Translations under genes and position numbers: made by a program
Notes under the pieces: generated by a model
The model's database searches: none
What the model was told of the DNA's origin: nothing
Seen by the model: only the letters and a program-made list of their open reading frames with translations
Shown: positions 5,918-14,568 of the stretch, in pieces
Layout of the letters: each line of letters begins with the position of its first letter
Numbering within the stretch: the stretch's first letter is position 1
Assembly (NCBI GenBank): GCA_947167445.1
Contig: CAMVID010000002.1
Span: forward strand, 62,001 to 126,000
DNA length: 64,000 nucleotides
Direction: 5' to 3'
Source: G11 sp947167445
Lineage (GTDB): Bacteria; Bacillota; Clostridia; Lachnospirales; Lachnospiraceae

Positions 5918-8110
5918 ATGCGTAGGATAATTTATGCTATTAAGAAGCCATTCATATTCATAAAGAATAAAACATTTCCACAAAGGGAATTCCTAAGAGA
6001 TGGGCGCCTTGGGGGAATAATTGCATTAACCCTTCTTTGTACGCAGTTTTTGACCTGGCTTATAGATGATGGTTTAATGAACAAGCTGCCGATTGTTATC
6101 GCCTTCCTTGTAACGGTGATTCTGGCAATTCTTGCTTCAGAGCTTGTGGGTCTTGCAATCAAACTTGTTTTTGGCGGCAAGAGAAGAAGCGAAGCCTATT
6201 TCATCATGGCCTTTTCAGGAGTATTCGCAAACAATTCAATCGGTAATCAGGGAAATGCCATGCCTATGGCTTTCATAATGAGCCTTGCAATTACACTTGC
6301 GGCAGATATTCTAGGAAGATGTATTCTGGGACTTATTTGGACCCGCAGATTCAAGCAGGTCTTTTCATATGTGGCCGGCGGACTTGCCCTTGCTTATCTT
6401 GTTTTCTATGGTGTTTTCTTCCATACGGATTCCTGGGGAGACAGTCGTGTAGATTTCTACAATGGAATTAAGAATTCGACTCCCACGGTAAGCCTGACCG
6501 AGAAAGCAACAGGATTTGACGATTATTTAAAAGACGGCACTTATCAGGTGGGCACTCTTTCATATGGTCCGGGGGAAGATGTTGATATAGTGACGGAGAC
6601 TCTTGATTACTCTGACTTTGATTTGCTGGAGAATCCGGACCTAGTGGGTAAGATAACTATTGCCCTCAGCGATTACGATTTTGCCCAAACACCTGTTAAA
6701 GGCCAGATCTGGTATCCTGAAGGTTTATCAGACTGTCCCGCACTTTTCTTCGTTCACGGCAACCATGATTCGGGAACTCCTTCCTATCTTGGCTACGATT
6801 ACCTTGGAAAGTACCTGGCCTCCAACGGATATGTGGTAATTTCCGTGGATGAAAATATAATAAATGAACTTGGGGTCGGCAACGATATACGTGCCATCCT
6901 TCTTCTTGATAACATGAAGGCCCTTCTTTCCGAGAATAAGAAGGCAGGAAGCCCCATTAATGGCCTTATTGACGATAAAAGAATCGCCATCGGCGGGCAC
7001 TCCAGAGGTGGCGAGATGGCTGCAACAGCCTATCTTTTTAACGACCTGGATGTTTATCCCGAGGATGGCAATGTGAAGTTTGATTATCACTTTGACATTA
7101 CATCCATAGTTGCTATTGCCCCTTGTGTGGACCAGTATAGACCTGCGAGCTATTCCGTAAGAATCAGTGATGTAAACTACCTTCTGATCCACGGATCCAA
7201 CGACCAGGACGTTTCCTTAATGATGGGCGAGAAGCAGTATAAAAATGTGACTTTCACAAAGGATTCCGACGAGCACTTCCTTAAATCGGAGGTTTATATC
7301 CTTGGAGCCAACCACGGCCAGTTTAACAGCCTTTGGGGGCGCTATGACATGATGGGAGCCACCAACGGATACCTTAACACCAATCATTTCCTGGATGAGG
7401 CAGAGCAGAAGCTTATTGCCAAAGCGTATATCCGCTCATTCCTTGACACAACCTTATGTGAAGATCCTAAATTTGCTTCCCTGCTTAAGGAGGTTGATGG
7501 CTATGAGGATTATCTTCCCGATACAGTCTATGTGACAGGATATGAGGATTCGAATTTTGAGAGTATCTGTTCCTTTGACGGAAGTACAAACATAAAGGAT
7601 TTTGAAAGCGGAGCAAGCGTAAATGTGACAGATTCTGACACCTGGACCATAAAGCCATATTTCAGAGGCAGCGGTGCAGAGAGTGAAGATTATATTATGT
7701 CGGTAAAATGGTCTGAGGAATCTCATCCCCAGGTCGAAGTTACCTTCCCTGCAATTGATATCACCAATGGAGGCCTTAGCTTCAGCATTGCGGATATGAG
7801 AGAAGACACAGCCGAGAAGGCAGAGGCATTTGGCTACACTGTTTCCGTTACAGATGCGAAGGGCAACACAGCAACGGTTCAAAACCCAGAGCTTATTTAT
7901 CCTTCCCTTGCAGTACAGCTTTACAAGCAGGATGTGCTCTCAGGTTCCTACGAATATAAGCACCAGCTTCAAAGAGTGAACCTGACACCCGAGACATTCC
8001 TGACAAGTTCTCAAAAGCTTGACTACACAGCAATCACTACCCTTAGGATTACTCCTATGGGAACTGAAGCTGGCGAGATTATCTTAAATCAAATTGGCTA
8101 CTACAAGTAG
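5918..8110 (+). CDS. Membrane-anchored alpha/beta hydrolase
   Basis: 730 residues. The first ~170 contain a basic N-terminus and about four hydrophobic segments, so the protein is membrane-anchored. From about residue 260 there is an alpha/beta hydrolase: FFVHGNHDSGTPSY (oxyanion region), then the nucleophile elbow GGHSRGGEM (Ser ~363), with a later Asp in HGSNDQD and His in GANHGQF completing a plausible triad. The last ~200 residues look like a beta-rich domain. The substrate is unknown; an esterase or depolymerase acting outside the membrane is plausible. The gene is monocistronic with its own promoter and a GGGAGA ribosome site. Its stop abuts a palindromic repeat. Confidence 0.8.
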   Translation: MRRIIYAIKKPFIFIKNKTFPQREFLRDGRLGGIIALTLLCTQFLTWLIDDGLMNKLPIVIAFLVTVILAILASELVGLAIKLVFGGKRRSEAYFIMAFSGVFANNSIGNQGNAMPMAFIMSLAITLAADILGRCILGLIWTRRFKQVFSYVAGGLALAYLVFYGVFFHTDSWGDSRVDFYNGIKNSTPTVSLTEKATGFDDYLKDGTYQVGTLSYGPGEDVDIVTETLDYSDFDLLENPDLVGKITIALSDYDFAQTPVKGQIWYPEGLSDCPALFFVHGNHDSGTPSYLGYDYLGKYLASNGYVVISVDENIINELGVGNDIRAILLLDNMKALLSENKKAGSPINGLIDDKRIAIGGHSRGGEMAATAYLFNDLDVYPEDGNVKFDYHFDITSIVAIAPCVDQYRPASYSVRISDVNYLLIHGSNDQDVSLMMGEKQYKNVTFTKDSDEHFLKSEVYILGANHGQFNSLWGRYDMMGATNGYLNTNHFLDEAEQKLIAKAYIRSFLDTTLCEDPKFASLLKEVDGYEDYLPDTVYVTGYEDSNFESICSFDGSTNIKDFESGASVNVTDSDTWTIKPYFRGSGAESEDYIMSVKWSEESHPQVEVTFPAIDITNGGLSFSIADMREDTAEKAEAFGYTVSVTDAKGNTATVQNPELIYPSLAVQLYKQDVLSGSYEYKHQLQRVNLTPETFLTSSQKLDYTAITTLRITPMGTEAGEIILNQIGYYK

Positions 8111-8172
8111 GTGCAAAATGGGGACAGGCCCAAATTGCACCGTGCAACTTGGGGCCTGTCCCCAACCTGCAC
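8111..8172. repeat. REP-like palindrome between two convergent genes
   Basis: A 62-base inverted repeat: GTGCA ... TGGGGACAGGCCC at the left, GGGCCTGTCCCCA ... TGCAC at the right, with inner TTGCAC/GTGCAA. It fits exactly between the hydrolase stop (8110) and the radical SAM stop (8174). It has no T tract, so it is not a standard terminator. An 18-base piece of it recurs at 10108-10125. Confidence 0.8.
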
Positions 8173-8173
8173 A

Positions 8174-9034
8174 TTACAATAATCTTATCCGATTTAGCAC
8201 ATGCTTTTTATCAGCGCTCCATAAGGGAGCAAGCAAGATCTTCTTGTCGCCGTCGCCGGTTAGTCTGTGGATGATAACGTTGTCGGGAATTATGGCTGTT
8301 AGGGCTTTAAGAATATCGATGTACTCATCTTCTGTAAGGATTGGAACCAAGCCTTTCTCATACTCTTTAGCAAGATCAGTACCCTTAAGTATGTGAAGGA
8401 GCTGGAGTTTAATGCCCGTGGCGCCTGATTCGCAGACATATCTTACGGTATCCTCCATATCCTTTAAGTTCTCCCCGGGAAGGCCGATTATTACATGGGT
8501 AATAACCTCAATATTTCTGCTTCGGAGCTGATAAACCGCCGAATCATACACGGGTAAATCATACCCTCTTCTTATATAATCAGCAGATTTCTTATGAATT
8601 GTCTGAAGTCCCAGTTCCACCCAGACAGGTTTAATCTTATTAAGCTTCTCAAGAAGTTCCAAAACTTCATCCGGTAAGCAATCCGGTCTTGTAGCTATGG
8701 ATAGAGCCACAATATCGGGATGATTAATGGCTTCAGAAAAGAGCTTCTTTAGTTTGTCCAAAGGCCCATAAGTGTTGGTATAAGCCTGAAAATAGGCAAT
8801 ATACTTGCCATCCTTTATTTTCTTTTCAACCCGCTTTTTTCCGGCTTCTATCTGCTCGGTGACACTTAAATCAGGACTCTCGGCAAACTCGCCACTTCCT
8901 CCTGCAGAGCAAAAAATGCAGCCTCTGGTGTCAAGAAGTCCGTCTCTGTTTGGACACGTGAAACCTCCGTTTAGCGCCAGTTTATATACTTTACATCCGA
9001 ATGTTTCGCGAAGATATTCATTAAGAAGTTTCAT
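8174..9034 (-). CDS. yhcC: TIGR01212-type radical SAM protein (YhcC family)
   Basis: Radical SAM enzyme of 286 residues from the chosen start. The family opening is clear: LNEYLRETFGCKVYKL, then GGFTCPNRDG and CIFCSAGGSG, giving the unusual long spacing before the final CxxC of the cluster-binding cysteines. Further matches are AYFQAYTNTYGP and GLQTIHKKS. Known members are YhcC-like proteins of uncertain substrate, sometimes linked to RNA or iron-sulfur metabolism. A longer frame to 9127 would overlap the divergent phosphoesterase gene, and family members start at the MKLLNEYL position, so 9034 was chosen. Confidence 0.88.
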   Translation of the reverse strand: MKLLNEYLRETFGCKVYKLALNGGFTCPNRDGLLDTRGCIFCSAGGSGEFAESPDLSVTEQIEAGKKRVEKKIKDGKYIAYFQAYTNTYGPLDKLKKLFSEAINHPDIVALSIATRPDCLPDEVLELLEKLNKIKPVWVELGLQTIHKKSADYIRRGYDLPVYDSAVYQLRSRNIEVITHVIIGLPGENLKDMEDTVRYVCESGATGIKLQLLHILKGTDLAKEYEKGLVPILTEDEYIDILKALTAIIPDNVIIHRLTGDGDKKILLAPLWSADKKHVLNRIRLL

Positions 9035-9085
9035 TTGTTTTTTTAGCCTCAATCCTCTATCATTATCTCTTAGGGGGATATTTAT

Positions 9086-10132
9086 ATGCAAGACATTTTT
9101 CGACTTCTTGCGGCTTCCGACGTCCATGGAAATCGCGAGCGAATGGACAGGATAATTAAATATCTTAATGAAGAGGATGTAGATGCGGGGGTTTTTCTTG
9201 GGGACATGACAGAGTATAAGTCCTTCTATGAGGCGGACAAGGCTTTCTATCCCGCAAGCCTCAAAGCCGCAAAGAAGCCTTTCTTAACAACTATCGGAAA
9301 TCATGACACGGGGAACAATGATGAGATAGGGTCGTCTTTTGCCAACACGAAAGAATTATATGAGGCATGGATGGCACCAAGCATTAAATTTGCAGGACCC
9401 GGAACCACCCATAATGGCGAGGATTGCTATTACTATACGGATTTCCATGGGCAGGGCGTCAGGATTATCATTTTAAATCAGTACGACCACAACGACAGAA
9501 AGGCCGATGCCACTCACTACCTTCACAGAAGAAACCATGAAATGTATTCCCAGAGGCAGATTGATTTCTACATAAACGCCCTGGAAACTCTGCCTGAAGG
9601 CTACGGCGTCATCACCTGTCTTCACAATTCGCCGGGGACCATGCTTCCCTTTAACATGGGTTACAGCACAGAGCACACCTGTGGCTTCATGGTGCCGAGC
9701 TACATATCGGAAAGCATAATTCCGTTTATCACCGATGGCTTCATTAATGGAACCAAAGCAGGCAAAAACTTCGAAATCCCAACTCTCGGAAGTCAGGGAC
9801 AACTTACCGCAGACTTTGATTTTACAAGAAGAGGAGCAGGCGAGTTCATCTGCTACCTGGGAGGCCACTACCACAACAGCATGCTTTCCCGCGTTAAGGA
9901 TTACCCAAATCAACTGATGTATAACGTGGATTCTGCCGGCTGCGATGCCATCACTCTTCAGTACTCTCACTTCCAGCGAGATGAATCCAAAGAGTATATG
10001 GACAGCTTCGCCCACATCACAATCGACCGTGCCCGAAAGATAGTTAGTATCAAGAAGATTGGCACAACTTTGGACGAGTACGGCGCGGTAAGACTGGAAA
10101 CAAAGTTCCTGTCCCCAACCTGCACCATGTAG
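9086..10132 (+). CDS. Calcineurin-like metallophosphoesterase
   Basis: 348 residues, no signal peptide. Metal-binding blocks occur in order: ASDVHGN, FLGDMTEY, TIGNHDTG, CLHNSPG and LGGHYHNS, the standard D-x-H, GD, GNHD, H, GHxH set. It hydrolyses a phosphoester; the substrate is not evident. GGGGG lies 9 bases upstream of the ATG. Oddity: the last residues (LSPTCTM) are encoded by a fragment of the GGGGACAGG palindrome, so the C-terminus was probably replaced by repeat sequence. Confidence 0.88.
   Translation: MQDIFRLLAASDVHGNRERMDRIIKYLNEEDVDAGVFLGDMTEYKSFYEADKAFYPASLKAAKKPFLTTIGNHDTGNNDEIGSSFANTKELYEAWMAPSIKFAGPGTTHNGEDCYYYTDFHGQGVRIIILNQYDHNDRKADATHYLHRRNHEMYSQRQIDFYINALETLPEGYGVITCLHNSPGTMLPFNMGYSTEHTCGFMVPSYISESIIPFITDGFINGTKAGKNFEIPTLGSQGQLTADFDFTRRGAGEFICYLGGHYHNSMLSRVKDYPNQLMYNVDSAGCDAITLQYSHFQRDESKEYMDSFAHITIDRARKIVSIKKIGTTLDEYGAVRLETKFLSPTCTM
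10108..10125. repeat. Half copy of the GGGGACAGG palindrome inside a gene end
   Basis: CCTGTCCCCAACCTGCAC, identical to the right arm of the palindrome at 8111-8172. Here it is in frame and supplies the C-terminal codons of the metallophosphoesterase. Confidence 0.8.
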
Positions 10133-10139
10133 TGGATTT

Positions 10140-10170
10140 GGCTTTGTCATTTTATTGACAAAGCCTTTTT
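10140..10170 (+). terminator. Intrinsic terminator
   Basis: GGCTTTGTCA, loop TTTATT-like, TGACAAAGCC, then TTTTT. It ends the phosphoesterase transcript before ispF. Confidence 0.88.
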
Positions 10171-10237
10171 CCATTGCTACTATTATAAAGATATATGTTT
10201 AAAAATAGGGGCACTATACCCCGGAAAGGAGAGGCAT

Positions 10238-10783
10238 ATGAGAATAGGTATGGGCTATGACGTCCACAAGCTGGTTGAAGGCAGAGACCTGATTGTCGGC
10301 GGCGTTAAGATTCCCTACGAGAAGGGCCTTCTTGGTCACTCGGACGCAGATGTGCTTCTCCACGCCATTTCTGACGCGCTCCTCGGAGCTGCGGCACTTG
10401 GAGATATCGGGAAACATTTTCCCGACACGGATCCCAAATACAAGGGGATTTCCTCCATTGTTTTGTTGGAAAAGGTTGGAGAGCTTCTCTCCGACAGCTG
10501 TTACCTTATAGAGAATCTTGATGCCACCATAATCGCCCAGGCGCCTAAGATGCGACCTTACATCGACACCATGAGAGAGAACATTGCAAAGGCTCTAAAG
10601 ATTGATGTCAGCCAGGTCAACGTTAAGGCGACCACTGAGGAAGGCCTGGGTTTTACCGGCGAAGGGTTAGGCATTTCCGCTAATGCAGTCTGTATGTTGA
10701 ACAGTCCGATGGGGCTGTACGACACTGATGTTACAAGCTTCAGGTCCTGCGCAGGCTGTCCGGGCTGTTCTAAAACAAATTAA
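10238..10783 (+). CDS. ispF: 2-C-methyl-D-erythritol 2,4-cyclodiphosphate synthase with Cys-rich tail
   Basis: Cytosolic MEP-pathway enzyme that converts CDP-ME 2-phosphate to ME-cyclodiphosphate and CMP. Metal ligands are seen in GYDVHKL (Asp8, His10) and GHSDADVLLH; the KATTEEGLGFTGEG motif marks the C-terminal part of the fold. Family proteins are ~157-160 residues; this one has 181, the surplus being a tail ending in CAGCPGC. The start is set by GGAGAGG 6 bases upstream. It heads the ispF-cysS-mrnC-rlmB-sigH cluster. Confidence 0.94.
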   Translation: MRIGMGYDVHKLVEGRDLIVGGVKIPYEKGLLGHSDADVLLHAISDALLGAAALGDIGKHFPDTDPKYKGISSIVLLEKVGELLSDSCYLIENLDATIIAQAPKMRPYIDTMRENIAKALKIDVSQVNVKATTEEGLGFTGEGLGISANAVCMLNSPMGLYDTDVTSFRSCAGCPGCSKTN

Positions 10784-10831
10784 CATTTAGACAGACTCAA
10801 AAATATAAGAATAAACAGTAGGAGAAACAAA

Positions 10832-12250
10832 TTGAAAATATATAATTCACTTACACAAAGAGTTGAGGAGTTTGTTCCCAACGAACCCGGTAAGGTTTCC
10901 ATGTATACCTGCGGACCTACCGTATATCACTTTGCACATATAGGAAACTTAAGAACCTACATCATGGAGGATGTGCTGGAGAAGACCTTAAGATACGCCG
11001 GCTATGACGTTAAGCGTGTCATGAACATCACCGATGTGGGACATCTTTCAAGCGACGCCGACACCGGAGAAGACAAGATGATTAAGGGCGCCAAGAGAGA
11101 ACACAAGACGGTAATGGAGATTGCCAAGTTCTACACCGACGCATTTTTCTCAGATATGGAGAAGCTTAACATCAAGATGCCTGACGTGGTAGAGCCTGCC
11201 ACCAACTGCATCGACGAGTTTATCAAGATGATTTCTGCCCTTTTGGAAAAAGGCTTTGCATACAAAGCCGGCGAAAACATCTACTTTGACACCTCAAAGT
11301 TAAAGTCCTACTACGTTTTCGGTAACCAGAGCGAGGAGGAGCTCATGGTTGGCGTAAGAGACGACGTTACAGAGGATACCAACAAGAAGAATAAGAACGA
11401 CTTTGTTCTCTGGTTCACCAAATCAAAGTTCGAAGATCAGGCTTTAAAGTGGGACAGCCCCTGGGGCGTAGGTTACCCCGGATGGCACATTGAGTGCTCC
11501 TGCATAAGCATGAAGCATCTGGGAGAGAAGATGGACATCCACTGCGGTGGCGTTGACAACATGTTCCCCCACCACACCAACGAGATTGCTCAGAGTGAGT
11601 CATTCCTTGGACATAAGTGGTGTAATTACTGGTTCCACGTACATCACCTTAACGACCAGACAGGTAAGATGAGTAAGTCAAAGGGCGAGTTCCTTACTGT
11701 TTCCCTTCTTGAGAAGAAGGGCTACAATCCCGTGGCTTACAGACTTTTCTGCCTCCAGTCCCATTACAGAAAACCTCTTATGTTCTCATTTGAGGCACTG
11801 GATCAGGCTGAGGGCACATACAAGAAGCTCATTAACAGAATCGCGACCGTAAAACCTGAGGGTTCTACTGATGAAGCTGCCCTTAAGGAATGGAAGGACA
11901 AGTTCGTTGAAGCTGTAGGCAACGACATCAACACTTCCATGGGTATTACACTTCTTTACGACGTATTAAAGAGCGACTTAAACGGTGCCACAAAGAGAGC
12001 AATCATCGCCGACTACGACAAGGTTTTGAGCCTTGATCTTATTAAAGCGGCTGATGCTTTAACTCCTTCGGATGAGCACGCTAACGACGACCCTGAACTT
12101 GTAGCTTTTGTTGAGGGCAAGATTGCAGAGCGTAAGGCAGCCAAGAAGGAGAAGAACTTCGAGCTTGCGGATGCCATCAGAGCAGAACTTTTGGAGAAGG
12201 GCATCGTTATCGAGGATACCAGAGAGGGCGTTAAATGGAAGAAAGCTTAG
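10832..12250 (+). CDS. cysS: Cysteinyl-tRNA synthetase
   Basis: Class I synthetase, 472 residues as usual. The HIGH motif appears as FAHIGN; KMSKSKG is present near residue 280. Zinc ligands are suggested by CGPTVY, ECSCIS and the GGVDNMFPHHTNE block. The start codon is TTG at 10832, with AGGAG at 10820-10824; no ATG fits better. The last 16 bases overlap mrnC. It supplies Cys-tRNA for translation. Confidence 0.95.
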   Translation: MKIYNSLTQRVEEFVPNEPGKVSMYTCGPTVYHFAHIGNLRTYIMEDVLEKTLRYAGYDVKRVMNITDVGHLSSDADTGEDKMIKGAKREHKTVMEIAKFYTDAFFSDMEKLNIKMPDVVEPATNCIDEFIKMISALLEKGFAYKAGENIYFDTSKLKSYYVFGNQSEEELMVGVRDDVTEDTNKKNKNDFVLWFTKSKFEDQALKWDSPWGVGYPGWHIECSCISMKHLGEKMDIHCGGVDNMFPHHTNEIAQSESFLGHKWCNYWFHVHHLNDQTGKMSKSKGEFLTVSLLEKKGYNPVAYRLFCLQSHYRKPLMFSFEALDQAEGTYKKLINRIATVKPEGSTDEAALKEWKDKFVEAVGNDINTSMGITLLYDVLKSDLNGATKRAIIADYDKVLSLDLIKAADALTPSDEHANDDPELVAFVEGKIAERKAAKKEKNFELADAIRAELLEKGIVIEDTREGVKWKKA

Positions 12251-12678
12251 CATCTGTCATAAGAAGCAGGTTTAATCTTACCGAGACTGACGTAAGAACA
12301 TATTCTCCCCTGGCCCTGGCTTACATCGGGGATGCCATTTATGACGTGGTTATTCGTACCATTGTTGTGGAGAAGGGCAACAAGTCCTCCGGAGACCTTC
12401 ACAAAACAGCCATTAAGTATGTCAATGCAGGCACTCAGGCAGCCATGGCGGAGGCTCTTTCGGAAGTCCTTACAGAGGATGAAATGACGGTTTATAAGAG
12501 AGGCAGAAACGCCAAATCTCAGTCCACCGCCAAAAACGCCTCCGTAGGTGATTACAGGAAAGCCACAGGTTTTGAAGCATTGATGGGCTATCTTTATCTT
12601 ACAGATAAGTTCGACAGGCTCTTTGAACTTGTGGAGAAGGGCCTGGAACTTACGGACAACGCTTTTTACAAGAGGTAA
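12235..12678 (+). CDS. mrnC: Mini-ribonuclease III
   Basis: 147-residue RNase III catalytic domain without the double-stranded-RNA-binding domain, as in Mini-III, which matures 23S rRNA. The signature YIGDAIYDVVIR and the later FEALMGYLYL block are present, carrying the acidic metal ligands. It starts inside cysS and ends two bases before rlmB, so expression is tightly coupled. Confidence 0.92.
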   Translation: MEESLASVIRSRFNLTETDVRTYSPLALAYIGDAIYDVVIRTIVVEKGNKSSGDLHKTAIKYVNAGTQAAMAEALSEVLTEDEMTVYKRGRNAKSQSTAKNASVGDYRKATGFEALMGYLYLTDKFDRLFELVEKGLELTDNAFYKR

Positions 12679-12680
12679 TA

Positions 12681-13427
12681 ATGAGATATCAGGAATTTAC
12701 AATAGAGGGACGAAATGCAGTCATAGAGGCATACAGAGCAGGCAAGACCATTGACAGGCTCTTTATCCTTGACGGCTGCCAGGACGGCCCCATTCAGACC
12801 ATTAAGAGGGAGGCCAAGAAGGCTGACACCCAGATAAGATTCGTAACCAAGGAAAGACTGGATCAGCTTTCTGATACAGGCAAACATCAGGGCGTAATCG
12901 CCTATGCCGCAGCCTATGAGTACGCGGAGGTTTCGGATATTCTGGCTCTGGCCAAAGAAAAGGGCGAGGATCCCTTCGTTATCATCCTTGATAACATTGA
13001 GGACCCCCATAACCTTGGAGCCATTATTCGTACCGCAAACCAGGCGGGAGCTCATGGGGTAATTATCCCAAAGAACAGGGCAGTAGGCCTTACAGCCACT
13101 GTGGCAAGAACCTCGGCTGGAGCTCTGAATTATACACCTGTAGCCAAAGTGACCAACCTGGTCAAAACCATGGAAGAGCTGAAAAAACAGGGCCTTTGGT
13201 TCGTCTGCGCCGACATGGACGGGGAAGTTATGTACGACCTTAATCTTACAGGCCCCATAGGACTTGTTATCGGAAACGAGGGAGAGGGCGTAGGCCGACT
13301 GGTTAAGGAGAACTGTGATTTCGTTGCTTCCATTCCCATGAAGGGTGATATTGATTCCCTTAACGCTTCCGTGGCAGCAGGTATTCTTTCCTACGAGATA
13401 GTAAGACAGCGCCTTAAGAAAGGTTAA
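12681..13427 (+). CDS. rlmB: 23S rRNA (guanosine-2'-O)-methyltransferase RlmB
   Basis: SpoU/TrmH (SPOUT) family, 248 residues. It has an N-terminal substrate-binding domain (EGRNAVIEAYRAGK) and the knotted catalytic domain with motifs LDNIEDPHNLGAIIRTA, GLVIGNEGEGV and IPMKGDIDSLNASVAAGI. It methylates G2251 of 23S rRNA in E. coli; the equivalent site here is inferred. Its place between mrnC and sigH matches the conserved Firmicutes order. Confidence 0.93.
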   Translation: MRYQEFTIEGRNAVIEAYRAGKTIDRLFILDGCQDGPIQTIKREAKKADTQIRFVTKERLDQLSDTGKHQGVIAYAAAYEYAEVSDILALAKEKGEDPFVIILDNIEDPHNLGAIIRTANQAGAHGVIIPKNRAVGLTATVARTSAGALNYTPVAKVTNLVKTMEELKKQGLWFVCADMDGEVMYDLNLTGPIGLVIGNEGEGVGRLVKENCDFVASIPMKGDIDSLNASVAAGILSYEIVRQRLKKG

Positions 13428-13430
13428 AGC

Positions 13431-14054
13431 ATGAACAACGGGTATAAGGGTTACACAGATGAAGAACTGATTGTTATGCTCCGTGACGGTGATACTGCCG
13501 TCACGGATTTTATAATGGAAAAATACAAGAATCTCGTGAGAAGCAAGGCCAAGTCCATGTTTATCATAGGCGGCGATGAAGACGATCTTATTCAGGAGGG
13601 AATGATCGGTCTTTTCAAAGCCATAAGAGACTATGATTCCGGACGTGACGCCAGCTTTTTTACCTTTGCCGAATTATGTATTTCAAGGCAGATGTACAAT
13701 GCAGTGCAGGCTTCGGGAAGGAAGAAGCACGGCCCCTTAAACTCCTATGTTTCCCTTTACTCCGGAAGTGAGGAGGATGAGGAAGGAAGCGGCAAACCTT
13801 TGCTCGAGACCCTTGCGGATATTACGGAAGACAATCCTGAGAAGCTTTTAATAGACAAGGAAAACTATAAGAGACTCTGGAAGAAGATAGAAGAGGCCTT
13901 AAGCCCACTGGAGAATCAGGTCCTTGACCTTTATCTTACGGGAATGAGCTATGTTCAGATAGCCAAGGTCCTCGGAAGAGACGAAAAGAGTACTGATAAC
14001 GCTTTAAACAGAATCAAGACCAAGGTTAAGAGGATTACGAAGGATGAAAAGTAG
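13431..14054 (+). CDS. sigH: Sigma-H-type RNA polymerase sigma factor
   Basis: 207 residues. Region 2 contains DDLIQEGMIGLFKAIRDYDSGRDASFFTFAELCISRQMYNA-like text typical of SigH; region 4 is at the C-terminus (YVQIAKVLGRDEKSTDNAL). In Bacillus SigH drives early-stationary and sporulation genes; in non-sporulating Lachnospiraceae its regulon is less clear. It starts 3 bases after rlmB and overlaps the RNase gene by 11 bases. The segment between regions 2 and 4 has a Glu/Gly-rich insert (GSEEDEEGSGK). Confidence 0.9.
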   Translation: MNNGYKGYTDEELIVMLRDGDTAVTDFIMEKYKNLVRSKAKSMFIIGGDEDDLIQEGMIGLFKAIRDYDSGRDASFFTFAELCISRQMYNAVQASGRKKHGPLNSYVSLYSGSEEDEEGSGKPLLETLADITEDNPEKLLIDKENYKRLWKKIEEALSPLENQVLDLYLTGMSYVQIAKVLGRDEKSTDNALNRIKTKVKRITKDEK

Positions 14055-14565
14055 AATTAGAGCATTCTTTTTATCGTTTATAATAGTTTTATCCCTTTTT
14101 GGAGTCGGTTGTGTGAAAACGCAGCCCCAGCCGGAACCAACAAAAGATAAGCTGATTGAACTGCCGACCGCGGCAGCTACTGAAAGTCCGACAGATGCGC
14201 CATCTCCTGATGCGATAATCGATGAGGACGGAATCTATGATTCCGCCGAGGACGTGGCTTTGTACCTTTACACCTACGGTAAACTTCCTTCCAACTACAT
14301 CACCAAAAAGGAAGCAGGAAAACTGGGATGGGAAGGCGGAAGCGTTGAGCAGGTTGCACCCGGGAAATGCATAGGCGGCGACTGGTACGGCAACTATGAA
14401 GGCCTTTTGCCGGCCAAAGAGGGCAGGGAATATCATGAATGCGATATTGATACCCTGGGTAAAAAGAAGCGTGGAGCCAAGCGCATAATTTACTCAAATG
14501 ACGGGCTCATATATTACACAGAAGACCACTATGAAAGTTTTACTTTACTGTATGGCGAGGAATAA
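14044..14565 (+). CDS. Secreted barnase-like ribonuclease
   Basis: 173 residues. A signal peptide with a Cys near residue 20 (LFGVGC) suggests a lipoprotein, though position -3 of the lipobox is Gly rather than Leu. A Pro/Thr-rich linker follows, then a barnase fold: LPSNYITKKEAGKLGWEG, VAPGKCIGGDWYGN, and the catalytic set Glu in HECDID, Arg in AKRIIYS and His in EDHYESF, all matching barnase Glu73, Arg87 and His102. It cleaves RNA outside the cell. The barstar-like gene follows 3 bases later. It overlaps sigH, so it should be translated with it. Confidence 0.9.
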   Translation: MKSRIRAFFLSFIIVLSLFGVGCVKTQPQPEPTKDKLIELPTAAATESPTDAPSPDAIIDEDGIYDSAEDVALYLYTYGKLPSNYITKKEAGKLGWEGGSVEQVAPGKCIGGDWYGNYEGLLPAKEGREYHECDIDTLGKKKRGAKRIIYSNDGLIYYTEDHYESFTLLYGEE

Positions 14566-14568
14566 GAA

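Noticed and set aside
9473..10174. 233-codon frame antisense to the metallophosphoesterase
   Set aside because: The opposite strand encodes all metal-binding motifs of a known family; the antisense frame shows no recognisable domain.
10784..10831. T-box leader for cysS
   Set aside because: Only 48 bases separate ispF and cysS, far too short for a T-box.
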